Shown here one piece after another: positions 1 through 6,792 of a stretch of 7,649 bases of DNA. The notes under the pieces were generated by a model. The model ran no database searches and was not told where the DNA came from. It saw nothing but the letters and a program-made list of their open reading frames with translations. Each line of letters opens with the position of its first letter. The first letter of the stretch is position 1. The stretch lies in NCBI GenBank assembly GCA_013697365.1, contig JACCXA010000050.1:1-7649 (forward strand). Direction: 5' to 3'. Both the position numbers and the translations under genes were made by a program. This stretch comes from Chthoniobacterales bacterium. GTDB taxonomy: Bacteria; Verrucomicrobiota; Verrucomicrobiia; Chthoniobacterales; UBA10450.

Positions 1-1
1 A

Positions 2-583
2 GCAGCCGGCGCCAACTGGCTGCACCTCGACATCATGGACGGCCACTTCGTGGACAACATCTCCTTTGGCCCCGCCTTCGTGGCGGCAGTCCGGAAGCAG
101 ACAAAGCTCCCTTTGGATGTGCATCTGATGATTCAGCATCCGGATCATTATGTCCCACGCTTTGTGGAGGCGGGCGCAAATACAATCACAGTTCATGTCG
201 AGCCAGACGCCGGGCACGAAGTAGCCGGGACGCTCGGTGCCGTTCGTGCAGCCGGTTGCCGGGCCGGCCTCTCGCTCAATCCGTCCACGCCATTTTCGTC
301 CGTGGAGCAACATCTCCCGTGCATCGACCTGCTGCTTGTCATGACTGTGCACCCAGGCTTTGGCGGGCAGGCCTTCCGACCCGACATGATGGAGAAAGTG
401 CACGCGGCTCGATCCTGGCAACAAGCACACGGCCGCGCACTCGACGTCGAAGTCGATGGCGGGATCAACACAGAGACAGCCAGGCTCTGCATCCAGAGCG
501 GTGCGAACGTCCTTGTCGCGGGGACATCCATTTTCCGAACGGACGATTACACCGACGCGATAACGAGGTTGCGCGGGAACTGA
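2..583 (+). CDS. rpe: Ribulose-phosphate 3-epimerase, 5'-truncated by window edge
   Basis: Interconverts D-ribulose 5-phosphate and D-xylulose 5-phosphate in the cytoplasm (pentose phosphate pathway, or Calvin cycle where present). The frame is open from base 2, giving 193 residues. The family is usually about 220 aa, so roughly 25-30 N-terminal residues, including the start, lie left of the window. Visible TIM-barrel motifs run in the expected order: HLDIMDGHFV near the start (metal-binding His and catalytic Asp), DVHLM (second metal His), TVHPGFGGQ (active-site loop), VEVDGGIN (second catalytic Asp) and VAGTSIF (phosphate-binding strand near the C-terminus). All key residues expected in the visible part are present, so the enzyme looks functional. 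It ends in TGA, 18 bp before the convergent stop of gspE. No terminator hairpin is visible in that gap. Its own operon partners, if any, lie to the left. The family call is very secure. Confidence 0.97.
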   Translation, partial: AAGANWLHLDIMDGHFVDNISFGPAFVAAVRKQTKLPLDVHLMIQHPDHYVPRFVEAGANTITVHVEPDAGHEVAGTLGAVRAAGCRAGLSLNPSTPFSSVEQHLPCIDLLLVMTVHPGFGGQAFRPDMMEKVHAARSWQQAHGRALDVEVDGGINTETARLCIQSGANVLVAGTSIFRTDDYTDAITRLRGN

Positions 584-601
584 GCAAGCCGCGCCGCCGT
601 C

Positions 602-2407
602 TTAAACTACCGAGACCGGACCTTCGAGCATCGCAACTGGGCCCTCCGCTAGGGCGACCGCTTCTTCCGCTCCCGTGGCCGGCGCGCTCACGAGCGAAGT
701 CTCCGACATCACCTCGTCGTTCTGGGTCACGCGCACCACTTCTTCCACCGTCGTAATTCCAGCGGCCACGCGCCGCCAGCCATCCTGGCGCAGCGTGACC
801 ATCCCATCCTGGATCGCGCGCTGCTTCAACTCCGAGCCCGTTGCCTTCTGAATGATCAAGCGACGCAACGCTTCGGTCACAACGCAGATCTCGTAGATCG
901 CCGTCCGTCCGCGGTAGCCTGTCTGGCGGCAATTTTCGCACCCCTCGCCGCGATAGTATTTCACATCCGGCGAGACGATCGCGTCGATCTCCTTCAAGTA
1001 TTCGACCGGGTAACCTGCGGGCGCCTTGCAGTCCAGGCAGATCGTCCGGACGAGCCGCTGGGCGAGAAAGGCACGCACCGTCGAGGCGAGAAGGAACTGC
1101 TCCACGCCCATATCGAGCAGACGCGTGATGCCACCGACGGCGTCGTTTGTGTGCAGCGTGCTGAAGACGAGGTGTCCCGTCATCGCGGCCCGAATCGCGA
1201 TCTCCGCGGTCTCGAAGTCTCGAATTTCTCCGACCATGATCACGTTGGGATCCTGGCGGAGAATGTGACGCAGCCCCTTCGCGAAGGTGAGGTCGATCTC
1301 CGGTTTTACATCGATCTGTGAGACGCCGGGTAAGCGATACTCCACCGGCTCTTCAATCGTAATGATGCGCCGCTGCACCGAATTGATGCTGCTCAAAAAG
1401 CAGTAAAGCGAAGTCGACTTGCCCGACCCAGTCGGGCCAGTCACGAGCACGATCCCATTGGGCTGCGTCAAAAGAGCCTGCACTGTGCGGGAATGATCCG
1501 CACTGAGATCCAGGCGCTCGAAGCCAAATTGCTCGTGCTCCTGGTCGCGGCTCAGCAAACGGAGACTGATCGATTCTCCGTTCACGGTCGGAATGGTGGA
1601 AACGCGCACGTCGATGTTCTGCGATTTCGCCTGCAGATTGATGCGCCCGTCTTGCGGGAGACGACGCTCGGCGATGTCCATGTGCGCCATCACCTTGAGC
1701 CGTGAAATGATCGCCGATTGCAGCAAGCGCAACTGCGGCGGGACCGCGACTTCGTGCAGGATGCCATCGATGCGATAACGAATACGCAGATCGTTTTCGA
1801 GTGGCTCAACGTGAATATCAGTCGCGCGTTCCACGATCGCTTCACGAATGATTTGATTCACGAACTTCACGACAGAAGCTTCCGGGTCGTCCGCATTCAG
1901 ATCGGTGCTCGACTCGACGTCCTGGTCCGCTTCAAAGGAGCGATTCGTTTTCAGGATTTCGTCGAACGTTTCCGCCCCCACGCCATAGAGCGTTTTCATG
2001 GTTCGGAGAATTTGCGCCCGCGGCACGAGCGCCCATTCCGCCGGCCGTTTCAAGAGCTGCGAAGCAAGTTGCCGCCCCACGGAGTTAAACAGGTCGTAAG
2101 TCGCGAGCACGACCGCGTTCTCCTTCACCTCGATCGGCAGAATGTGATGCTGGAAAACGAAGCGGCTGGGCAGGAGCGACAGCGTTTGTCGATCGATGCG
2201 TTTGGCGTCAATCGCCAGGACGGGCACATGAAAAAAATCTCCCACTGCCGCCAGGAAACGATTCTCGTCCACCTTCCCTGAATCGAGAACCTGCGCGGTC
2301 CACGATCCGCCGTTCAGGTTCGAGGAAAGCTGAGCCGCTTCTTCTCGCGTAGGAACGCCCGCCGCGATCAACAGATCGATAAGTGATTTCCCGATCGTTG
2401 GATTCAT
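602..2407 (-). CDS. gspE: Type II secretion system assembly ATPase GspE
   Basis: Cytoplasmic hexameric ATPase that drives pseudopilus assembly for type II secretion. It has 601 residues. The N-terminal GspE/MshE-type domain spans about 1-145, followed by a linker and then the N2/RecA-like core from about 175. Motifs seen: Walker A GPTGSGKST at 324-332, Asp box with IEEPVEYR near 351-358, Walker B VIMVGEIRD at 389-397, His box STLHTNDA at 416-423, and a tetracysteine zinc site CLDC (457-460) plus CENC (490-493). The 29 residues between the Cys pairs fit GspE better than the longer PilB spacing. This is the reason for choosing GspE over the pilus ATPase PilB, together with the adjacent gspD. 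The ATG overlaps the gspD stop as ATGA with no clear Shine-Dalgarno site, suggesting translational coupling. Unusual: about 35 residues follow the normal end of the family (after VTQNDE, about 560-565), rich in Ala, Glu and Val with an imperfect EGPV repeat. Confidence 0.95.
   Translation of the reverse strand: MNPTIGKSLIDLLIAAGVPTREEAAQLSSNLNGGSWTAQVLDSGKVDENRFLAAVGDFFHVPVLAIDAKRIDRQTLSLLPSRFVFQHHILPIEVKENAVVLATYDLFNSVGRQLASQLLKRPAEWALVPRAQILRTMKTLYGVGAETFDEILKTNRSFEADQDVESSTDLNADDPEASVVKFVNQIIREAIVERATDIHVEPLENDLRIRYRIDGILHEVAVPPQLRLLQSAIISRLKVMAHMDIAERRLPQDGRINLQAKSQNIDVRVSTIPTVNGESISLRLLSRDQEHEQFGFERLDLSADHSRTVQALLTQPNGIVLVTGPTGSGKSTSLYCFLSSINSVQRRIITIEEPVEYRLPGVSQIDVKPEIDLTFAKGLRHILRQDPNVIMVGEIRDFETAEIAIRAAMTGHLVFSTLHTNDAVGGITRLLDMGVEQFLLASTVRAFLAQRLVRTICLDCKAPAGYPVEYLKEIDAIVSPDVKYYRGEGCENCRQTGYRGRTAIYEICVVTEALRRLIIQKATGSELKQRAIQDGMVTLRQDGWRRVAAGITTVEEVVRVTQNDEVMSETSLVSAPATGAEEAVALAEGPVAMLEGPVSVV
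2404..2407 (-). other. gspD/gspE stop-start overlap (ATGA)
   Basis: On the - strand the TGA stop of gspD (2406-2404) shares bases with the ATG of gspE (2407-2405). No Shine-Dalgarno-like purine run is visible just upstream. Inference: gspE is translated by coupling or re-initiation after gspD, so the two proteins are made from one mRNA. The overlap also fixes the gspE start, because an upstream start would lie inside gspD. Confidence 0.8.
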
Positions 2408-4746
2408 TTGTAGTCGATTGGCGGAAGATCAGGCGACGGCAGGTCCTTGGCGTCGTACGTCTTCGGGCAATCCGGGCAATCGTCCTGATCCAGCTCTGCC
2501 TCGAAATGCGTTTTGTCGCTGACTTTCCGCCGGAGCCGCTGGAGATCCAGTTTCGTTAGGCTCACCTCCGGGCGCATCAGGATGATAAGTTCTTCCCGCG
2601 TTTTGCTTCTCTGTGTCTGCCGAAAGAGACCCCCCACCACCGGGATGCGGCTCAAAATTGGTATGCCGGTCTGCGAGCGGTTCTTCCGATCTGTCACCAA
2701 TCCGCCCAGCAGGATGGTAGAACAGTTTGGCGCCGACACCGTTGTTTTGATGTAGCGAGTCGCGATGGTCGGAATGAAATTGTTGTCGATCTGAATTCGA
2801 TCCGCCACTTCATCGAGCTTCTGCAGGATATCGAGGCTGACCTCCTTCTCCGAGTTGATCAGCGGAACCACTTCAAGTTGCAGCGCGACTTTCTTGAACT
2901 GGATATTCGATTGCTGCGCCAGGCCGCCGCCGATGAGCCCGCCGCCGTTGTTGGTGGAGATGGTGCTTACGGGTACAGGTATTTCCGTTCCGGAAGCGAT
3001 GATGGCCTTTTTGTTATTGCTCGTGAAAACGGTCGGCCGGGAGATGGTTCGGAACCGGCCGCTCGAATCGAGCGCCCGCACAATCACGTTGAGATTAAAT
3101 CCCGTGGAAAGGAAGACGTTCGTTCCGCCCGTGGCCGCTGCCGCGGCTAATCCACTAAAGGCTCGCAGAGCGTCGGCATGGAGCAGGGGCGCACCTGTAT
3201 TGCGCGACACACCGCCAATCGCGCCGCCATCGTCGCTTCGTTGAAACGTGCGCTGGAAATAATCGACCCCAAACTCCTCCGTGTTGTTCAGCGTCAGACT
3301 CCCGATCACGGTGCTGAGTTTGACCTGCGGCGCACTGACATCCATCTCGTTCAAAAGCTTCTGCACCTTCACTACAACCTCACGATTTCCGAGAATGATG
3401 ATCGTGTTTGCACGCTGGTCTGCGATGATCTTCGCGTTTCCGATCGTGACTGCTTTGGGCGTGGTATCGACGGCCTGCGTGGAAAGTTCTTCTGAGAAGC
3501 TTTGACCACCATTGCCCCCGCCACCTGATCCGAAGTCACTTGTTGTGGAAGCACTCGCGCTCGTGCTCCTGCGCTGCTGGTTTTGCAGCTGCGGATTTTG
3601 ATTTGGATTCGCACCCGGATCGGCACCGGCTTGCTGGTTTGCACCGGGCTCAGTCAAGGCTTGCACAATGACCGGGAGGACATCGGCCGCGGAGATGTAG
3701 CGCAGCGGCCGGGCGACCGGCTTCGCGAAATCAACATTCGCATCAAACTCCGAGATCAATCGGCGGACGAACGGCATGTTTACCGGTCTGGTAATGACGT
3801 GGATGCGATTCGTGCGCACGTCGGCAGCCATTTTGATCTTCCCAACGACCACCGAATCCTCCGAAAGCGCAGTGAACCCTGCTAGATCGCCCTCGAATTG
3901 AGCGCCCGGCTGCGCTGGAGCCGGCGCGCCCGCAGGCGTCCTGACGTTCCGCGCGCCTCCTCCCGGCACTGGCAGACCTGGAGTGCCGGGCTGCGCCCCT
4001 TTTTCAAAAACTTCCCTTAACAGGTCGACGACTTTGCTCGCATCCGCGCGCTCCAGCTTGATGAACTCGCTCACGACCTCGGCCGGCGGGATGTCGACCT
4101 GGTTGATGATGTTGACCAAGCTCCGAATCACGCTGGAGTTCTCCGTTACGATAATGCTCGATGATTTCGGGAGCGCGAGGAACGAGGTGTAAGGCTGCGG
4201 CGGCGAAAGATATTGCCCCAGGACCTGCTGCAACTCTGTCGGATCTGCGAAGCGCAGTTTGAAGAGAAAGCTAATGACGTGATCGCCCGATGGGATGAGC
4301 GCTTCATCCGAAATAATCGGCACGCCGGCCGTGCGGGGATTTTTTCCAGTCCCAATCACCTTCACGATGTCGTCTGTCGCCGGAACGAGCGAGTAGCCGT
4401 TCAGAAGCAAATTGATCTCGATGATCTTGATCGCCTCTTCCCGCGGGATGGGCTTGGCAATGAAGATGTTCACCTTCCCCTGGACGAAATTGTCCATGAT
4501 CAGCTTCTTGCCCGTGAGCGTTTCGTAAAGGCGCAGAACATCCGCCACGTCACTATTCGGATACTGCAATGTCACCATCTGAGGCGCTCCCGGCGGCGCG
4601 ACGGGCGTCACGGTTACATCCGGCGCAGCGTTGGCTGCGATTCGATTCACATCCGGGACCTGTGCACCAGCGAGGCTGGCGAAGGCAAAGAGCAAAACCG
4701 CGAAGGACGAGGGGCGAGACACCCGGTTATGTAGAAGGGTAGCCAT
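2404..4746 (-). CDS. gspD: Type II secretion system outer-membrane secretin GspD
   Basis: Forms the multimeric outer-membrane channel through which folded proteins leave the periplasm. It has 780 residues. A signal peptide covers about 1-28 (basic start, hydrophobic SFAVLLFAFASLAGA, likely cut after AGA). Next come an N0/STN-like domain (about 55-125), N1 (about 150-213), N2 (about 218-328) and N3 (about 336-462), then the secretin barrel (about 466-718). The barrel contains SRPTVFTSNNKKA and the conserved signature GIPILSRIPVVGGLF (684-698). Four N-domains favour GspD over the pilus secretin PilQ. Two low-complexity inserts interrupt the periplasmic domains: Pro/Gly/Ala-rich at about 241-275, and Gln/Asn/Ser/Gly-rich at about 357-408. 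The tail (about 721-780) is charged, carries CPDC at 747-750 and ends Pro/Asp-rich. It lies first in a two-gene unit with gspE. The ATG at 4746 is chosen because it gives a complete signal peptide; no strong Shine-Dalgarno site is seen. No cognate pilotin or GspC is nearby. Confidence 0.94.
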   Translation of the reverse strand: MATLLHNRVSRPSSFAVLLFAFASLAGAQVPDVNRIAANAAPDVTVTPVAPPGAPQMVTLQYPNSDVADVLRLYETLTGKKLIMDNFVQGKVNIFIAKPIPREEAIKIIEINLLLNGYSLVPATDDIVKVIGTGKNPRTAGVPIISDEALIPSGDHVISFLFKLRFADPTELQQVLGQYLSPPQPYTSFLALPKSSSIIVTENSSVIRSLVNIINQVDIPPAEVVSEFIKLERADASKVVDLLREVFEKGAQPGTPGLPVPGGGARNVRTPAGAPAPAQPGAQFEGDLAGFTALSEDSVVVGKIKMAADVRTNRIHVITRPVNMPFVRRLISEFDANVDFAKPVARPLRYISAADVLPVIVQALTEPGANQQAGADPGANPNQNPQLQNQQRRSTSASASTTSDFGSGGGGNGGQSFSEELSTQAVDTTPKAVTIGNAKIIADQRANTIIILGNREVVVKVQKLLNEMDVSAPQVKLSTVIGSLTLNNTEEFGVDYFQRTFQRSDDGGAIGGVSRNTGAPLLHADALRAFSGLAAAAATGGTNVFLSTGFNLNVIVRALDSSGRFRTISRPTVFTSNNKKAIIASGTEIPVPVSTISTNNGGGLIGGGLAQQSNIQFKKVALQLEVVPLINSEKEVSLDILQKLDEVADRIQIDNNFIPTIATRYIKTTVSAPNCSTILLGGLVTDRKNRSQTGIPILSRIPVVGGLFRQTQRSKTREELIILMRPEVSLTKLDLQRLRRKVSDKTHFEAELDQDDCPDCPKTYDAKDLPSPDLPPIDYK

Positions 4747-4962
4747 ATTGGGTCAACTGCATGCGAGCGAGACAGGATATTGGTTCAGACACTTCACTTT
4801 TACCGCGGAAACACAGAGATGTATCAGGTCAAACTCTCAACGGCTATATCCGTTTCCGCCCATGAAAGGTACGCGCCGACCCGGGACCGCCGCAGCTACT
4901 CAGGTGCTGCTCCGACGGATGATGATCATCGTGCACCGCTTTCAATTCTACGTGTCTTCGCC
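4747..4962. other. Intergenic region upstream of gspD, no gene recognised
   Basis: This stretch between the gspD start and the DUF4440 remnant should contain the gspD promoter (- strand). I could not pick out a convincing -35/-10 pair. Open frames exist on the + strand, but their translations (Arg-rich or mixed, no domain) look non-coding. It holds a spaced inverted repeat, described separately, and a purine-rich run around 4801-4820 that resembles dispersed intergenic repeats. Part of it may be the decayed 5' half of the adjacent gene fragment. Confidence 0.5.
4805..4859. repeat. Spaced 8-bp inverted repeat with inner hairpin
   Basis: GCGGAAAC at 4805-4812 is exactly complementary to GTTTCCGC at 4852-4859, 39 bases apart. 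Nested and partly overlapping the right arm, AACGG (4839-4843) pairs with CCGTT (4850-4854) around a 6-base loop. The two pairings compete for bases 4852-4854, so they are alternative folds. It lies about 60-110 bp upstream of gspD. It could be a regulatory site, the end of a small dispersed repeat, or chance. An 8-bp repeat at this spacing is only modest evidence. Confidence 0.35.
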
Positions 4963-5274
4963 ATGCTCCTGCCGGCGCATGCAGTCGGTGCATGCCGCGA
5001 TCGAGAAATCGGCGTCGAAGATTCGGGCACCTACGGCTGGCGAACTGTTCGAGATCGCTACGCCTGGAAATACGACACCCGCGAGAAGATGGGCGTGCTC
5101 TCGTTTTCCGACGTGAAAATCACGGCGCTGAGCGCTGACGCGGCACTCGTGGTGGGCCGGTGGAGGTTGGAGCGCAAGACGGACAAGCCACACGGACGAT
5201 TCAGCCTCATCTTCCGCCGGACTGCCGCAGGTTGGCGCATTGTTCACGATCACACATCCGCGGCAGAGCCGTGA
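4963..5274 (+). pseudogene. C-terminal fragment of NTF2-like (DUF4440/SnoaL-like) protein
   Basis: The frame ends in TGA at 5272-5274. From about 5022 it encodes an unmistakable C-terminal half of a small DUF4440-type NTF2-fold protein: GTYGWRTVRDRYAWKYDTRE, then MGVLSFSDVKI, ALVVGRWRLER, GRFSLIFRRTAAGWRIVHDHTS. Family members are usually about 125-150 aa and begin with a helix region containing a motif like AWNRGD, followed by FMxGY. I find nothing like it in any of the three + strand frames upstream. The first in-frame ATG near the homologous part (4963) gives only 103 aa, with a hydrophobic MLLPAHAVGA start and no Shine-Dalgarno site. An in-frame ATG at 4780 would add unrelated-looking sequence. 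I therefore favour a 5'-deleted remnant. The alternative is a short, still expressed variant. The biochemical role of such proteins is generally unknown. The gene converges on mpl, 23 bp away. Confidence 0.6.
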
Positions 5275-5279
5275 GCTTC

Positions 5280-5296
5280 GGCGGTTGTAGACCGCC
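5280..5296. terminator. Hairpin between convergent gene ends (terminator-like)
   Basis: GGCGGT (5280-5285) and ACCGCC (5291-5296) form a perfect 6-bp GC-rich stem with the 5-base loop TGTAG. It sits between the stop of the DUF4440 fragment (+, ends 5274) and the stop of mpl (-, ends 5298), where a bidirectional terminator would be expected. Neither strand has a T-tract after the stem, so intrinsic termination is uncertain. It might instead protect mRNA 3' ends. Confidence 0.4.
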
Positions 5297-5297
5297 C

Positions 5298-6698
5298 TTA
5301 CACCGGGAGGGCCCGCAGCCGCGCGAGAATCTTCTCGTGGATGCCGTCGAAGCCGCCATTGCTGAACACCACGACTACATCATCGGGCTTCAACAGCGGC
5401 ACGATTCGGTCCACGATATGCGCCACGTCCAGCTCATAGAATGCCGGCCGGCCGGAATCGGCAATCGCCTGCACCACGGCTTCCGGATTCAACCGCTCGC
5501 CTTCTGCGATCTGCTCCAGCCGCGCCACCTGCGATATGAAGACGCCGTCCGCAAGGCTTAATGCAGCCGGCAGCTGCTGCTGGAAGATTGCTCGCCGCGT
5601 CGTATTCGAACGCGGCTCGAAGATCGCCCAAAGCCGGTGCCCCACGTAGCGATGCCGCAGCGCCGTCAGCGTTTGCCTGATCGCGGTGGGATGATGACCG
5701 AAATCATCAATCACCTTCACGCCACCCGCTTCACCCCGCACTTCCTGCCGGCGAGCAATGCCCTCAAAGCTGGTCAGCGCCTCCCGAATCTTCCCCGTCG
5801 CGGCACCGTAAAAGCGCGCCGCCGTCACCGCCATGGCGGCGTTGCGCACATTAAACTCCCCGATCAACGGCACCTCAAAGATCTCCGCGCCGAGGGTAAA
5901 GCACGAACCTGCAGAGGAATAAGTCACATCGCGAATTTGCTGCGCGCAGTTCTCGGAAAATCCGACCTCCACCATCGGAGCGAACGACTCATCCGCGACC
6001 TCCACGCAGTTCGGATCGTCGCCATTCAACAGCACCATCCCATTCTGCGGCACGATCCGAAGCAGGTGGCGGAAGCTGGTCTTGATTTGGTCGAGATCGC
6101 GAAAAATATCGGCGTGATCGAACTCGATATTATTGACGATCAGCAGCTCCGGAAGGTAATGCACGAACTTGGAACGCTTATCGAAGAAGGCGGTGTCGTA
6201 TTCGTCGCCCTCGATCACGAAAAATTTCAAGTCGTTGAAAAGCGCGCCTTGCTCGAAATTCTTCGGAATGCCGCCAATCATGTAGCTCGGCTCGAAGCCG
6301 GCGACGGTCATGATCCAGGTCAAGAGCGCGGTCGTAGTCGTTTTCCCATGGGTCCCGGTCACGACCAGGTTGTGGCGATTGCGCATAAAAAAATGCTGCA
6401 AGACCTGTGGCATCGAGAGGTAATAAAGCTTGCGGTTTAAGACCGCCTCCACTTCCGGATTGCCGCGCTTCATTGCGTTGCCGACCACCACCACATCCGC
6501 ATCCGCAGGGATGTTCTCGGCGCGAAATCCAGAATTGAGTTTCACGCCGCGGCTCTCGAGGAACGTCGACATGGGCGGAAAGGTGTTCTCGTCCGAGCCG
6601 GTGACGGTGAAGCCGCGCTCGCGCAAGGCGGCGGCGACCGACCCCATGGCCGTCCCGCAAATGCCAAGAAAATGGAAGTTCCGCGGTTGGCCTGTCAC
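5298..6698 (-). CDS. mpl: UDP-N-acetylmuramate:L-Ala-gamma-D-Glu-meso-DAP ligase (Mpl)
   Basis: Cytoplasmic ATP-dependent Mur ligase of peptidoglycan recycling. It joins the recovered tripeptide L-Ala-gamma-D-Glu-meso-diaminopimelate to UDP-MurNAc, bypassing MurC/D/E. It has 466 residues, the usual size. The N-terminal UDP-binding domain carries GICGTAMG (12-19). The central ATPase domain has GTHGKTTT (105-112) and EGDEYDTAFFD (153-163), with NNIEFDHADIF at 179-189, which is characteristic of Mpl rather than MurC. The C-terminal domain has DDFGHHPTAI (321-330) and EPRSNT (351-356). All expected catalytic motifs are intact. The start is GTG (6698-6696), preceded by GAAGG with a 4-base spacer, a reasonable ribosome-binding site. 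A four-codon ATG frame just upstream stops in overlap with this GTG; I regard it as incidental. Divergent from the PLD gene, with 94 bp between starts. It implies DAP-type murein and import or recovery of murein peptides in this organism. Confidence 0.95.
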   Translation of the reverse strand: MTGQPRNFHFLGICGTAMGSVAAALRERGFTVTGSDENTFPPMSTFLESRGVKLNSGFRAENIPADADVVVVGNAMKRGNPEVEAVLNRKLYYLSMPQVLQHFFMRNRHNLVVTGTHGKTTTTALLTWIMTVAGFEPSYMIGGIPKNFEQGALFNDLKFFVIEGDEYDTAFFDKRSKFVHYLPELLIVNNIEFDHADIFRDLDQIKTSFRHLLRIVPQNGMVLLNGDDPNCVEVADESFAPMVEVGFSENCAQQIRDVTYSSAGSCFTLGAEIFEVPLIGEFNVRNAAMAVTAARFYGAATGKIREALTSFEGIARRQEVRGEAGGVKVIDDFGHHPTAIRQTLTALRHRYVGHRLWAIFEPRSNTTRRAIFQQQLPAALSLADGVFISQVARLEQIAEGERLNPEAVVQAIADSGRPAFYELDVAHIVDRIVPLLKPDDVVVVFSNGGFDGIHEKILARLRALPV

Positions 6699-6792
6699 GG
6701 CGCCTTCATTACGCCGCGCTTCAGATCTTCGCTACCGCAAAGGAACCGCCTTTCGTTCACAGGCAGAGGGTCGAAGGTTGTCGCGGCTGCGA

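Noticed and set aside
584..601. Possible terminator between rpe and gspE
   Set aside because: The 18-bp gap is GC-rich but forms no clear stem, and there is no T-tract.
465..941. Open frames bridging the rpe/gspE junction on both strands (256-756 + and 465-941 -)
   Set aside because: They overlap the ends of two well-supported genes in other frames, and their translations are Arg/Ser/Pro/Gly-rich without any domain.
1718..2281. 187-codon open frame on the + strand
   Set aside because: Antisense to the N-terminal half of gspE. The composition mirrors the opposite strand and no family is recognised.
602..2407. PilB (type IV pilus ATPase) as an alternative identity for GspE
   Set aside because: The spacing between the two Cys pairs (29 residues) and coupling to a four-N-domain secretin fit GspE better, and no pil genes are present.
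4213..4734. 173-codon open frame on the + strand
   Set aside because: Antisense to the N-domains and signal peptide of gspD. Charged, low-information translation.
5637..6440. 267-codon open frame on the + strand
   Set aside because: It lies wholly antisense to mpl, whose motifs are complete. The translation is rich in His/Arg with no domain, as expected of a shadow frame in GC-rich DNA.
6694..6709. Four-codon ATG frame just upstream of mpl whose stop overlaps the GTG start
   Set aside because: It looks like a leader or coupling peptide, but its first two codons are simply the GAAGG ribosome-binding site. Too short to support.
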